Notes: generated from the letters alone by a model not told the origin. DNA of 64,000 nucleotides from an uncultured Flavobacteriaceae bacterium (GCA_947502495.1 CANNAC010000005.1:62001-126000); one strand, 5' to 3'. Positions 32,884-42,202 are shown, counted from the first letter of the stretch. Numbers and translations are program-made.

Positions 32884-33534
32884 TTAAATCTTACCCATTC
32901 GTTTTAAGACAAACAACAATACTATAGGTATTGCCAACAAACCAATCATTAGTAGATTCGTTTCAAATAACCATGTAGCCAAAAGTAGCGTAATGACATA
33001 ACCGCCAATAGCACCACCAAAATGCGCATCGTGACCAATATTTCCAGATCTTGTTTTCATGCCGTAAATAGAATATAAAAGATACCCTATTCCAAATACA
33101 TAGGCAGGAATTGGTATAGGCACAAAAAACATATACAAACTCATTTCTGGTCGTAATAAAATTGCCGAATATAAAATTCCGGTTACCGCACCACTTGCGC
33201 CAACAGCACTATAATGATATTCATCTTTATGAAAATACAAAGATAATACACTACCAAGAATCAAGCTACCAACGTACACAAGAACAAAACTTAAGGTTCC
33301 TAAATCCTGCACAACAATATCTGCAAAAAAGTATAGTGTAAGCATGTTAAATAATAAATGCTGCGTGTCTACATGTAAAAATCCAGAACTAAACATTCGA
33401 AATTTTTCCCCTCGATTAATACCACCAACTTGGAATTTGTATTTTTCAAAAAAGTTAAAATCACTAAACCCTTTGTAAGATATTAATACATTTGCAACAA
33501 TAATTACTATTGTTACAATACTTAAATTGCCCAT
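32884..33534 (-). CDS. Rhomboid intramembrane serine protease
   Basis: 216 residues with six predicted membrane helices. The catalytic Ser114 is in G-A-S-G-A-V-T-G, and the catalytic His171 is in H-D-A-H-F-G-G-A-I-G-G. The helix-2 motif F-x-H-V-D-x-Q-H-L-L-F-N-M (about 53-64) supplies the H-x-x-x-N side chains. It cleaves membrane helices of substrate proteins. It has a clear promoter shared, divergently, with the acyltransferase gene. The substrate is unknown. Confidence 0.92.
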   Translation of the reverse strand: MGNLSIVTIVIIVANVLISYKGFSDFNFFEKYKFQVGGINRGEKFRMFSSGFLHVDTQHLLFNMLTLYFFADIVVQDLGTLSFVLVYVGSLILGSVLSLYFHKDEYHYSAVGASGAVTGILYSAILLRPEMSLYMFFVPIPIPAYVFGIGYLLYSIYGMKTRSGNIGHDAHFGGAIGGYVITLLLATWLFETNLLMIGLLAIPIVLLFVLKRMGKI

Positions 33535-33538
33535 AAAT

Positions 33539-33572
33539 TTGAAACGTTTAAATCAAATATAACATATATTTG
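33539..33572 (+). promoter_or_regulatory. Promoter of acyltransferase gene
   Basis: TTG (33539-33541), 23-nt spacer, TATATTTG (33565-33572); 24 nt before the start codon. Interleaved with the divergent rhomboid promoter. Confidence 0.7.
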
Positions 33573-33581
33573 TTCTTGCAA
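33554..33581 (-). promoter_or_regulatory. Promoter of rhomboid gene
   Basis: On the minus strand TTG (33579-33581), 17-nt spacer, TATATTTG (33554-33561); 19 nt before the rhomboid start. It overlaps the plus-strand promoter, so the two genes probably compete for polymerase. Confidence 0.7.
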
Positions 33582-33596
33582 ATCTAAAATTATTTC

Positions 33597-34487
33597 ATGC
33601 AATTCCTTGCTTACATTTTAATTTATCCGCTTTTGTGGATTATTTCTATTCTTCCGTTTAGAATTTTATACGTTGTTTCTGATATTTTATATCTTTTGGT
33701 ATACTATATTATCGGTTACCGAAAGAAAACAGTAAAGTATAACTTAACGCTTGTTTTTCCTGATAAATCGGAAAAAGAAATCACTACACTTTCTAAAAAA
33801 TTCTATCATCATTTATGCGATATGATATTAGAATCTGTAAAGTCTTTAACCGTTTCTGAAGCAGAAATGATGAAACGTTTTAAGTTTAAAAACATTGAAG
33901 AAATACATAAACTTGAAAAAGAAAATAAAAACATTGTTTTAATGTGTGCACATTATGCGAATTTTGAATGGATTTTTATTGCTCAAAAATTCGTAAATCA
34001 TAAAGGATATGGTGTTTATAAACGTTTAGCAAATAAATATTTTGATCGTTTAATAAAACGAAAAAGAGCCAAATACAATACACAACTTATTACCACAAAA
34101 GAAACCATTCCTGTTTTAATGGAGTCTATTAAAAATGGCGAATTATCTATTAGTGGTTTTGTCTCTGACCAATCCCCAAAAGTAAATAAAGCCTATCATT
34201 GGAATGATTTTATGGGAATTAAAGTTCCTGTGCATACGGGAGCAGAAATGCTTGCAAAACGCTTAGACTCTTCTGTAGTCTTCTTTGGTGTGAAGAAAAT
34301 AAAACGTGGTTACTACGAAACTACTTTTACAACCCTAGCTCAAAATGCAAATGATTATAAAAACTACGAAATTACCGATATGTTTTTAAAGCTAGTGGAA
34401 GAACAAATTTATAGCGCTCCAGAATATTATTTATGGACACATAAACGCTGGAAACATAAAGATAACGTTCCTGCTAAATTTCAATAA
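33597..34487 (+). CDS. Lipid A acyltransferase (LpxL/HtrB family)
   Basis: 296 residues. A hydrophobic N terminus (about 1-45) anchors it in the inner membrane. The acyltransferase motif H-Y-A-N-F-E (about 119-124) is the HX4E form used by LpxL/LpxM. A later block, G-F-V-S-D-Q-S-P (about 186-193), matches the second family motif. It transfers a fatty acyl chain from acyl-ACP to a lipid A precursor. Flavobacteria often carry more than one homologue, so the exact acylation site is not clear. Confidence 0.88.
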   Translation: MQFLAYILIYPLLWIISILPFRILYVVSDILYLLVYYIIGYRKKTVKYNLTLVFPDKSEKEITTLSKKFYHHLCDMILESVKSLTVSEAEMMKRFKFKNIEEIHKLEKENKNIVLMCAHYANFEWIFIAQKFVNHKGYGVYKRLANKYFDRLIKRKRAKYNTQLITTKETIPVLMESIKNGELSISGFVSDQSPKVNKAYHWNDFMGIKVPVHTGAEMLAKRLDSSVVFFGVKKIKRGYYETTFTTLAQNANDYKNYEITDMFLKLVEEQIYSAPEYYLWTHKRWKHKDNVPAKFQ

Positions 34488-34507
34488 AGCATTGTATTTA
34501 TCACATA

Positions 34508-34549
34508 AAAAAACAGCGTACAAATGTATTATTATTTGTACGCTGTTTT
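34508..34549. terminator. Bidirectional terminator
   Basis: 17-bp stem (34508-34524 with 34533-34549), A tract on the left and T tract on the right, between the convergent acyltransferase and glmM genes. Confidence 0.85.
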
Positions 34550-34568
34550 TCTATACTATAAAGGCTCG

Positions 34569-35954
34569 TTATTTAGAAACTGCCTCTATTTCTCCAATAA
34601 ATCTATCTGCCAAAGCATCTGCTACTTCTTGCGATTTTGCTTCTGTGTAAATTCTAATGATAGGTTCTGTATTACTCTTACGTAAGTGTACCCAGTTTTC
34701 TGCGAAATCAATTTTCACACCATCCACAGTAGTTATGTTTTCTTTAGCATAACGAGCTTCCATCGTTTTTAAAATAGCATCCACATCAATTTGTGGGGTA
34801 AGTTGAATTTTCTTTTTACTCATAAAGTAGCTTGTATACGTTTTACGTAATTCGCTTACTTGCATATCTTTTTCCGCTACAAGACTTAAAAACAAAGCAA
34901 CACCAACTAAAGAATCTCTACCGTAATGGCTTGCCGGATAAATAATTCCGCCATTACCTTCACCACCAATTACAGCGTTATTTTTCTTCATCAATTCGAC
35001 CACATTCACTTCTCCTACAGCACTTGCTTCATAGGTTCCTCCATGTTTTTCGGTAACATCACGTAACGCTCTAGAAGAACTCATATTACTCACCGTATTT
35101 CCTGGTGTTTTACTTAACACGTAATCTGCACAAGCAACTAAGGTATATTCTTCGCCAAACATTTCGCCATTTTCATCCATAAATGCTAGTCTATCTACAT
35201 CCGGATCTACTACAAGTCCAAAATCTGCACGTTCTTTAACCACCATTTCCGATAGGTCAGTTAAATGTTCTTTAAGCGGTTCTGGATTGTGTGGAAAATG
35301 CCCATTAGGCTCACAGTATAACTTTATAGGATGTACTCCTAAACGTTCCAATAATTCCGGAATTGCAATTCCTCCTGTAGAATTCACACCATCTACAACC
35401 ACTTTTAATTTAGCAGCCTTTATCGCTTTTACATTCACCAAGTCTAAAGCTAAAACAGCATCAATATGTAAATCTATGTAAGCTTGATTTCGAGTTATTT
35501 TCCCTAAATCATCTACTTCTGCAAATTGCATGGTATCTGCTTCCGCAATATTTAAAATCTTTTCTCCTTCTACGCCATTTAAGAATTCGCCTTTCGCATT
35601 TAGAAGTTTTAACGCATTCCATTGTTTCGGATTATGACTTGCGGTTAAAATAATTCCACCATCCGCATGCTCCATTGGCACAGCAATTTCAACCGTTGGC
35701 GTTGTAGACAAACCTACATCTACCACATGAATACCAAGACCAACTAAAGTATTCATAACCAAATTCTGAATCATTTCCCCAGAAATTCTAGCATCTCTAC
35801 CAACAACAACTTTATAATTTTCTTTATCACGTTGCGCTTTTAGCCAAGTACCATAAGCCCCCGCAAACTTAACCGCGTCAATTGGCGTCAGGTTCTCTCC
35901 TACTTGTCCTCCGATGGTTCCTCTAATTCCAGAAATTGATTTTATTAAGGTCAT
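34569..35954 (-). CDS. glmM: Phosphoglucosamine mutase
   Basis: 461 residues of the alpha-D-phosphohexomutase family. The phospho-serine loop is T-A-S-H-N-P with Ser106. The metal loop D-P-D-V-D-R-L is near 248-254, the sugar-binding G-E-x-N-G-G near 316, and the phosphate-binding R-K-S-N-T-E-P-I-I-R near 430. It converts glucosamine-6-phosphate to glucosamine-1-phosphate for peptidoglycan and lipid A. The non-standard S-H-N-P-K-Q-W-N-A-L motif is the form usual in Bacteroidota GlmM; a phosphomannomutase role cannot be fully excluded. A -7 element, TATATTTG, lies at 35978-35985. Confidence 0.88.
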   Translation of the reverse strand: MTLIKSISGIRGTIGGQVGENLTPIDAVKFAGAYGTWLKAQRDKENYKVVVGRDARISGEMIQNLVMNTLVGLGIHVVDVGLSTTPTVEIAVPMEHADGGIILTASHNPKQWNALKLLNAKGEFLNGVEGEKILNIAEADTMQFAEVDDLGKITRNQAYIDLHIDAVLALDLVNVKAIKAAKLKVVVDGVNSTGGIAIPELLERLGVHPIKLYCEPNGHFPHNPEPLKEHLTDLSEMVVKERADFGLVVDPDVDRLAFMDENGEMFGEEYTLVACADYVLSKTPGNTVSNMSSSRALRDVTEKHGGTYEASAVGEVNVVELMKKNNAVIGGEGNGGIIYPASHYGRDSLVGVALFLSLVAEKDMQVSELRKTYTSYFMSKKKIQLTPQIDVDAILKTMEARYAKENITTVDGVKIDFAENWVHLRKSNTEPIIRIYTEAKSQEVADALADRFIGEIEAVSK

Positions 35955-35977
35955 AAATTATATTTTATATTTAAATA

Positions 35978-35985
35978 CAAATATA
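35978..35985 (-). promoter_or_regulatory. -7 element of glmM promoter
   Basis: TATATTTG on the minus strand, 24 nt before the glmM start. I found no TTG at the right distance upstream. Confidence 0.5.
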
Positions 35986-36078
35986 GTATTTCAAAGTTGT
36001 ATTTATATATTATGAATTTGTAAATTCACTCTCAGAACAAAGTCTAACTAAAAGATTCCCGTTTTCATGGGAAATATT

Positions 36079-36672
36079 ATGAATTTTCTAGCGCACATTT
36101 ATCTTTCTGGAAATAACGAATCTGTAACTATTGGTAATTTTATTGCCGATGGTATTCGAGGTAAAAAATACTTGAAGTTTCCAGAAGAAATTCAAACCGG
36201 AATTTTATTACACCGACAAATAGATACCTTCACAGATGCACATAAAACGGTAAGAGAAAGTACCAAACGATTGCATAAAAATTACGGACACTATGCTGGT
36301 GTTATTGTAGATATTTTGTACGATCACTTTCTTGCCAAAAACTGGAGTAACTATTCCGATATTCCATTAGATGCCTATGTCGATACTTTTTATGATTCTT
36401 TGCAAGACAATTTTGAAGTTTTGCCTAGCCGAATTCAAAAAATGATGCCGCATATGATTGCCGATAATTGGTTATTAAGCTACGCCACTATTGAAGGGAT
36501 TTCTAAAGTTTTAGTCGGAATGAATAAGCGAACCGAAAATCGTTCTAAAATGAATTTAGCAGTCAACGAGCTACAAGAGTTTTATGACGAATTTGAAGAT
36601 GAATTTACACGTTTTTTTGAAGAGTTAATTCAGTTTTCAAATAAAAAATTGATAGAAATAGAAAATAGATAA
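36079..36672 (+). CDS. acpH: ACP phosphodiesterase (AcpH-like)
   Basis: 197 residues from the ATG at 36079, which gives the conserved start M-N-F-L-A-H-I-Y-L-S-G; an ATG four codons upstream is in frame. Family motifs seen are G-N-F-I-A-D-G-I-R-G-K (about 19-29), G-I-L-L-H-R-Q-I-D-T-F-T-D-A-H (about 40-54) and Y-D-H-F-L-A-K-N-W. The E. coli enzyme removes 4'-phosphopantetheine from acyl carrier protein with Mn2+. It fits near fatty-acid/lipid A genes but is not in an operon with them. Confidence 0.85.
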   Translation: MNFLAHIYLSGNNESVTIGNFIADGIRGKKYLKFPEEIQTGILLHRQIDTFTDAHKTVRESTKRLHKNYGHYAGVIVDILYDHFLAKNWSNYSDIPLDAYVDTFYDSLQDNFEVLPSRIQKMMPHMIADNWLLSYATIEGISKVLVGMNKRTENRSKMNLAVNELQEFYDEFEDEFTRFFEELIQFSNKKLIEIENR

Positions 36673-36713
36673 ATTGCACTTTGGCTACTCTCGGTAGGAC
36701 AATTGAATAAAAA

Positions 36714-36739
36714 TGTCAGTCTGAGCGCAGTCAAAGACC
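36714..36739 (+). repeat. REP-like intergenic repeat copy
   Basis: The sequence GTCAGTCTGAGCGCAGTCAA and the following AGACC resemble the short GC-rich repeat (TGAGCGCAGTCGAAG type) that I recall as scattered between genes in many flavobacterial genomes. It is clearly more GC-rich than its surroundings. Only this one copy was noticed in the window. Confidence 0.5.
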
Positions 36740-36752
36740 AAATATAATAATT

Positions 36753-38441
36753 ATGAAAAACAACATTTTAATCTTACTGATTAGTATTGCTTTTTTTTCT
36801 TGTAAAACGGAAACTAAAAAACAAGCTACGGGACTAATCACCGAAAAAGCAATGGTTGTTTCTGCTCGTGAAGAAGCCTCTAAAATAGGAAGTGCTATGA
36901 TGCAACAAGGCGGAAACGCTTTTGATGCCATGCTTGCCACAGACTTAGCTTTAGCGGTTGCATATCCATACGCTGGAAATCTTGGTGGTGGTGGTTTTAT
37001 GGTCTATCGCTTAGAAAATGGTGATATTGGTGCCTTAGACTACAGAGAAAAAGCTCCTGCTGCGGCGACAAAAAACATGTATTTAGATTCGCTTGGTAAT
37101 GTAATTCCTAATTTAAGTACTCGTGGCGCACTTGCTGTTGGTATTCCTGGAACCGTTGCTGGAACCTTTGCAGCACATAAACGTTTTGGAAAACTATCTA
37201 TAGAAACCATTATGAAACCAGTAATTGCCCTTGCCAAAAAAGGTGTTATCGTTACCAAAAATCAAGAATTACGTATTGCCGAAAAACAAGCAGATTTTAA
37301 AAATACAAATACCGAAGATTTTCTATTTACGAGAGCTTGGAAAGAAAACGATACCATCAAATACAATAGCCTTGCAGAGACGCTTACCAGAATCATGCAA
37401 AATGGTCCCGATGAATTTTACAAAGGCCAAACGGCAAAAATACTAGCAAAACACATTCAAGAAAATGGCGGAATTATAACCGAAGAAGACCTAGCAAATT
37501 ACCAACCAAAATGGCGTACACCAATTACATTTTCTTATGACGATTTAAATATTATCTCTATGTCTCCTCCTTCTAGTGGTGGCGTTTGTTTGGCGCAAAT
37601 CATGAAAATGATTGAACCTTATCCTTTAGATGAATTTGGTCACAACTCCCAAAAAGCCATTCAAATTATTACAGAAGCAGAACGTCGTGCTTATGCCGAT
37701 AGAAGTTTTTATCTAGGTGATCCTGATTTTGTAAATGTACCACAAGAACAGCTAATTAGTGCTCCTTATCTGCAAGATAGAATGCAAGATTTTTCGTTTG
37801 ACAAAGCGACTAAATCTTCAGAAGTATCCCATGGAAAAGTAGAAATCATCGAAAGTGATGAAACTACCCACTACTCTATTGTAGATCCGTTTGGTAATGC
37901 TATTTCTGTAACTACTACTTTAAATTCTGGTTTTGGTTCTAAACTATTTTGTAGCGAATTAGGTTTCTTTTTAAATAATGAAATGGACGACTTTTCTAGC
38001 AAACCTGGAGTTCCAAATGTGTACGGATTAATTGGAGCAGAAGCGAATAGCATTCTTCCCGAAAAACGCATGTTAAGTTCTATGACTCCTACCATTGTTA
38101 CTAGAAACGGAAAATTGCACATGGTAGTTGGTACTCCTGGTGGATCTACCATTATTACTTCGGTGATGCAAACCATTTTAAATGTACATGAATATAAAAT
38201 GGGAATGCAAGAAGCCGTAAATGTTCCTCGTTTTCACCACCAATGGTTACCAGACGTGATTATGATGGAACCAAATTCTTTCGCTATAGAAACCATAAAA
38301 CAGTTAGAATTAAAAGGCTATGAGATTAATGAGAAAGATGCTCCTGTTATTGGCAAAGTAGATGCTATTTTAATTTTAGAAGACGGAAAACTAGAAAGTG
38401 GCGCAGACAAACGTGGGGATGATGCAGCTGTAGGTTTTTAA
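36753..38441 (+). CDS. ggt: Gamma-glutamyltransferase lipoprotein
   Basis: 562 residues. Lipoprotein signal peptide (about 1-16, I-A-F-F-S-C). The precursor is cut before the nucleophile Thr371 in T-T-H-Y-S-I-V-D (371-378), giving large and small subunits. Other family motifs are G-G-N-A-F-D-A near 51, N-L-G-G-G-G-F-M near 78, P-P-S-S-G-G near 272 and G-T-P-G-G-S near 463. It hydrolyses glutathione and other gamma-glutamyl compounds in the periplasm or transfers the glutamyl group. Its own leader follows a REP-like repeat. Confident assignment. Confidence 0.94.
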   Translation: MKNNILILLISIAFFSCKTETKKQATGLITEKAMVVSAREEASKIGSAMMQQGGNAFDAMLATDLALAVAYPYAGNLGGGGFMVYRLENGDIGALDYREKAPAAATKNMYLDSLGNVIPNLSTRGALAVGIPGTVAGTFAAHKRFGKLSIETIMKPVIALAKKGVIVTKNQELRIAEKQADFKNTNTEDFLFTRAWKENDTIKYNSLAETLTRIMQNGPDEFYKGQTAKILAKHIQENGGIITEEDLANYQPKWRTPITFSYDDLNIISMSPPSSGGVCLAQIMKMIEPYPLDEFGHNSQKAIQIITEAERRAYADRSFYLGDPDFVNVPQEQLISAPYLQDRMQDFSFDKATKSSEVSHGKVEIIESDETTHYSIVDPFGNAISVTTTLNSGFGSKLFCSELGFFLNNEMDDFSSKPGVPNVYGLIGAEANSILPEKRMLSSMTPTIVTRNGKLHMVVGTPGGSTIITSVMQTILNVHEYKMGMQEAVNVPRFHHQWLPDVIMMEPNSFAIETIKQLELKGYEINEKDAPVIGKVDAILILEDGKLESGADKRGDDAAVGF

Positions 38442-38524
38442 AAAATAAGGATTAAAAAGTTTCTTTTTTTTAAAGGAAAGTAGTTTCAAATGCATAATAA
38501 GTGGAAATCGGAAGAATAAAAAAA

Positions 38525-39196
38525 ATGAATTTCATCTCACAATTAGACGAAAGTTTCCGGAAAAATGCTAATCCGGAATTTGCAGCGCAAATGAAATCCT
38601 ATTTAAAAGACAACTTTGAATTATATGGCTTAAAAACAAAGCTTCGCAGAGAAGTATTAAAACCTTTAGCCGAAAAAAATCGACTCGAAATTAGAGATAC
38701 AATTAGAACTTTAACCTTTGATTTATATGATTTCAAACAACGAGAAATGCATCTCAGTGCTATTGAATTATTCGAAAAACAACTCCGAAAAGTATACCAA
38801 AAAGAAGATATCATTTATATTGAAAAACTAATCACCACAAATTCTTGGTGGGATTCTGTAGATTTTATCGCCAAGCAAATACTAGGTAAATATCTTATAT
38901 TGCATCCCAACGAAACCGAGAAAGTAATTCGTCGTTTTTCCAATGCTGAAAATATGTGGTTAAACCGAAGTAGTATTATTTTTCAATTGGGTTATAAAGA
39001 AAACACAAACAAAGAATTGCTATTTAATCAATGTTTAGCGCATAAAGATTCTAAAGAATTTTTCATTCAGAAAGCTATTGGTTGGGCACTTCGAGAATAT
39101 GGTAGATACAACCCAAAGGATGTTCTTGAATTTGTCTCTAAAAACGATTTAAAACCATTAAGTAAACGGGAAGCAATTAGAAAATTAATAGGATAA
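38525..39196 (+). CDS. DNA alkylation repair protein (AlkD-like)
   Basis: 223 residues from the ATG at 38525 (M-N-F-I-S-Q-L); an ATG eight codons earlier is in frame but less typical. The protein is all-helical HEAT-like, with family landmarks Y-G-L-K-T (about 34-38), a helix-rich middle, W-W-D-S-V-D (about 105-110) and W-A-L-R-E-Y-G-R-Y (about 187-195). AlkD-type glycosylases excise cationic alkylated bases such as 3-methyladenine and 7-methylguanine without base flipping. The Trp and Asp of W-W-D-S-V-D match the catalytic region of the family. Confidence 0.88.
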   Translation: MNFISQLDESFRKNANPEFAAQMKSYLKDNFELYGLKTKLRREVLKPLAEKNRLEIRDTIRTLTFDLYDFKQREMHLSAIELFEKQLRKVYQKEDIIYIEKLITTNSWWDSVDFIAKQILGKYLILHPNETEKVIRRFSNAENMWLNRSSIIFQLGYKENTNKELLFNQCLAHKDSKEFFIQKAIGWALREYGRYNPKDVLEFVSKNDLKPLSKREAIRKLIG

Positions 39197-39256
39197 TATT
39201 CGTTGTAGGAATACAATCCGAAAAAATAAAAATCATAAAAAAATAAACAAAAACAA

Positions 39257-39982
39257 GTGGCTAAAAAAACAAGCATAAAAAAAATAGGAAAAATAATTGC
39301 TGGAGCAATCATATTCTTAACCTTACCAACCTTCCTATTCTTTGGGTTTTTATATTTTAAATATAACGAAGAATTACCTTTAGGACTGCAGGATAAACAA
39401 GCAGATGCTCTAGCTTATAAAATGCTAGATGCCTTAGATCATAAAAAATATGAAGCTACAGATTATATAGAATGGACCTTTAAAAAAAGACATCATTTTA
39501 AATGGAATAAAGAAGAACGCACTTGTCAAGTCTATTGGAAAAACTACAAAGTAGATTTAAACTTTAACGATCCTTCTAAAAACGAAGCATATCTAGGCGA
39601 AACAAAAATAGAAACAAGTGAAGCAGAAGAATTAATTAAAAAAGCAACAGACTATTTTAACAACGATTCTTTTTGGTTAGTCGCACCATATAAAGTTTTT
39701 GATGCAGGAACAAAAAGGAGTTTGGTTACTTTAGACAATGGAAAACATGCCCTTTTAATCACCTATACTTCTGGTGGTTCCACTCCTGGAGATTCGTATT
39801 TATGGCTATTAGACGATTCCGGAAAACCTACTAGCTTCAAAATGTGGACTTCCATTCTTCCTATTGACGGACTAGAAGCCACTTGGAGCGATTGGACAAC
39901 GACCGAAACCGGAGCCATGCTACCAACTTTTCATAAAATGATGGTTTTAGGGCTGGAAATTGAAGATATTAAAACCAAATAG
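39257..39982 (+). CDS. Membrane-anchored protein of unknown function, GTG start
   Basis: 241 residues starting at GTG (39257-39259); there is no ATG before the hydrophobic helix (about 13-33), so GTG is the natural start. The rest is soluble and probably outside the cytoplasm, with a conserved-looking block W-L-V-A-P-Y-K-V-F-D-A-G-T near 136-148 and G-G-S-T-P-G-D-S-Y near 174-182. I do not recognise the family. It lies between the AlkD and CrtI-like genes with short gaps, which suggests co-transcription. Confidence 0.65.
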   Translation: MAKKTSIKKIGKIIAGAIIFLTLPTFLFFGFLYFKYNEELPLGLQDKQADALAYKMLDALDHKKYEATDYIEWTFKKRHHFKWNKEERTCQVYWKNYKVDLNFNDPSKNEAYLGETKIETSEAEELIKKATDYFNNDSFWLVAPYKVFDAGTKRSLVTLDNGKHALLITYTSGGSTPGDSYLWLLDDSGKPTSFKMWTSILPIDGLEATWSDWTTTETGAMLPTFHKMMVLGLEIEDIKTK

Positions 39983-40026
39983 AACGCACTTATATTCATA
40001 CTATTCATTCACCAATAAAATCCATT

Positions 40027-41622
40027 ATGATTCAATCTTATAAAAAGAAACCAGAACTTCAAGAAAATTATGATGCTATTATTATTGGATCTGGAATTGG
40101 TAGTCTTGCTACAGGCGCTTTATTAGCAAAACAAGGACAAAAAGTATTAATTCTAGAACGCCATTATGAACCTGGCGGATTTACACATACTTTTAAACGT
40201 AGAGGATATGAATGGGATGTTGGTATTCACTACATAGGGGATATGCAACACCCAAAAAGCATTTTAAGAAAACTATTTAGTTATGTGTCTGATGATAATT
40301 TACAATGGGCAGATATGGGAGATGTGTATGATAAAATCATCATAGGCGATAAAGAATATGATTTTGTAAAAGGTGTTACCAATTTTAAAAATAAAATGAT
40401 TTCTTATTTTCCGGAAGAAGAAAAGGCCATCACCGAATACATTAATACTATTTTTAAAGCGAGTAAAACCAGTAAGAAATTCTATTTAGACAAATCCCTT
40501 CCGCCATTATTAAGCAAGTTAATTGGCGGGTTTATGCGTAAACCTTACAATAAATATTCCGATCAAACTACTTACCAAGTATTAAGAAACCTTACCGATA
40601 ACGAAGAACTAATTAAAGTTTTAACCGGACAATATGGCGATTATGGATTAGCACCAAAAGAAAGTAGTTTTGTCATGCATACCGCTGTTGCAAAACATTA
40701 TTTTGCCGGTGGTAGCTTTCCTGTTGGCGGATCCTCTCAAATTGTAAAAACGATAGTTCCTGTAATAGCAAAAACTGGAGGAACACTTTTAATAAGTGCC
40801 GAAGTCGATGAAGTTATTATTGAAAACAATACTGCAAAAGGTGTAAAAATGAAAGACGGTAAATCTTTTTATGCCAAAAACATTATCAGTGGTGCTGGTA
40901 TTATGACCACGTATAACAAATTACTTCCCGAAGATATAGTAGCAAAACACAACTTAAAAGAACAATTACAAAAAGTAAAGCGATCGGTTGCTTCTGCTTG
41001 TTTATATATTGGTTTAGAAGGTTCGCCGGAAGACCTTAAATTACCAAAAACAAATTATTGGATCTATCCCGAAGATTTAGATCACGATGCTTGTATTGCA
41101 CGTTATTTAAAAGATACAGACCAACCTTTTCCTGTTGTCTATATTTCTTTTCCTTCTGCTAAAGATCCAGATTGGCCAAATAGATATCCTGGAAAAAGCG
41201 CTATTGATATCATTACGCTTATGCCTAGTGATACTTTTAACGAATGGAAAGATACCAAATGGAAAAAAAGAGGCGAAGATTATGAACAGTTAAAAGAAAA
41301 AATTGCCAAACGATTACTCGAAGCACTATTCAAAAAACTACCACACCTTAGAGAAAAAGTAGACTGTTACGAATTATCTACACCTTTAACCACGCAACAT
41401 TTTGTGAATTATGAAGAAGGCGAAATTTACGGATTAGATCATAGTCCGAAACGTTTTAGACAAAAATTTCTGAAGCCTAGAACACCAATTAAAAATTTCT
41501 ATCTAACTGGTCAAGATATTATGACGGCAGGAATAGGATCGGCATTATTTTCTGGTGTTTTAACCGCAACGGCTTTAACCCAAAAAAATATCTTAAAGAA
41601 AGTACAGGCTTATAAAAACTAG
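40027..41622 (+). CDS. CrtI/RetSat-like FAD-dependent oxidoreductase
   Basis: 531 residues. The N-terminal dinucleotide-binding motif is I-I-G-S-G-I-G-S-L-A-T-G (about 20-31), followed by L-E-R-H-Y-E-P-G-G-F and the substrate-loop W-D-V-G-I-H-Y-I-G. The C-terminal FAD motif is T-G-Q-D-I-M-T-A-G-I-G-S-A-L (about 497-510). It belongs to the phytoene desaturase/all-trans-retinol 13,14-reductase superfamily and best resembles the retinol saturase/carotenoid isomerase branch. No other carotenoid gene is near, so its natural substrate (retinoid, carotenoid or lipid) is open. Confidence 0.83.
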   Translation: MIQSYKKKPELQENYDAIIIGSGIGSLATGALLAKQGQKVLILERHYEPGGFTHTFKRRGYEWDVGIHYIGDMQHPKSILRKLFSYVSDDNLQWADMGDVYDKIIIGDKEYDFVKGVTNFKNKMISYFPEEEKAITEYINTIFKASKTSKKFYLDKSLPPLLSKLIGGFMRKPYNKYSDQTTYQVLRNLTDNEELIKVLTGQYGDYGLAPKESSFVMHTAVAKHYFAGGSFPVGGSSQIVKTIVPVIAKTGGTLLISAEVDEVIIENNTAKGVKMKDGKSFYAKNIISGAGIMTTYNKLLPEDIVAKHNLKEQLQKVKRSVASACLYIGLEGSPEDLKLPKTNYWIYPEDLDHDACIARYLKDTDQPFPVVYISFPSAKDPDWPNRYPGKSAIDIITLMPSDTFNEWKDTKWKKRGEDYEQLKEKIAKRLLEALFKKLPHLREKVDCYELSTPLTTQHFVNYEEGEIYGLDHSPKRFRQKFLKPRTPIKNFYLTGQDIMTAGIGSALFSGVLTATALTQKNILKKVQAYKN

Positions 41623-41677
41623 CTTCTATAACAATCTATTCTAAGCAAAACCAATCCTTACTGCAAACGGGGACTAA

Positions 41678-42202
41678 CTACTTACTTTTCTGCCCAACAA
41701 ACTGTTGTTCTTTAGATTTAAAAAGCACATTAAAAGTGGTTAAGCTTCCGTAGATACGTGTAATATATTGTTGTAAATCTGTTTTTTCTTGTGCTTCCAG
41801 ATTACTAGAATTCACCTTTTGTTCCATAACTCGAAGTCGGTCTCTAACCATGGTTATTTTATGAAAGAAATCTTCCACTTTAATCTCTTTCGGTTTAAGA
41901 TTAGTGTCTTCTGGTTGCAGAATAAGTTTTCCACCTTTCCACTTATCGCCAATTGGCACAATTTCCGATACATCGCTCCACTTTTTTAAAATCTGCACCA
42001 AACTACTTTCTACATCAAATAAACTAACGGTATCGACTTCGTTTTCTGCTGCTTCAATAATTTGAAACGCGGCATCTAAATCTATGGTTTCCAACCCGTT
42101 CTCCATAAAAGTAACCCAATACTGTTTAGAGGTTACATTGGTTATAACACCTTTTCCAAATTCGCTGTGGTCTATTCTGGATCCTATTCCTAATATTTTC
42201 AT
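41678..42202 (-). CDS. Conserved protein with N-terminal Tudor-like domain
   Basis: 174 residues. Residues about 5-42 (I-G-S-R-I-D-H-S-E-F-G-K-G-V-I ... W-V-T-F-M-E-N-G) match the small beta-barrel found at the C terminus of PcrA/UvrD helicases (H-x-x-F-G-x-G-x-V). The rest is charged and helical, with a heptad pattern near 115-150. No signal peptide or membrane segment is present. The Tudor-like domain in helicases binds RNA polymerase, so an interaction with polymerase or nucleic acid is possible. Function not established. Confidence 0.65.
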   Translation of the reverse strand: MKILGIGSRIDHSEFGKGVITNVTSKQYWVTFMENGLETIDLDAAFQIIEAAENEVDTVSLFDVESSLVQILKKWSDVSEIVPIGDKWKGGKLILQPEDTNLKPKEIKVEDFFHKITMVRDRLRVMEQKVNSSNLEAQEKTDLQQYITRIYGSLTTFNVLFKSKEQQFVGQKSK

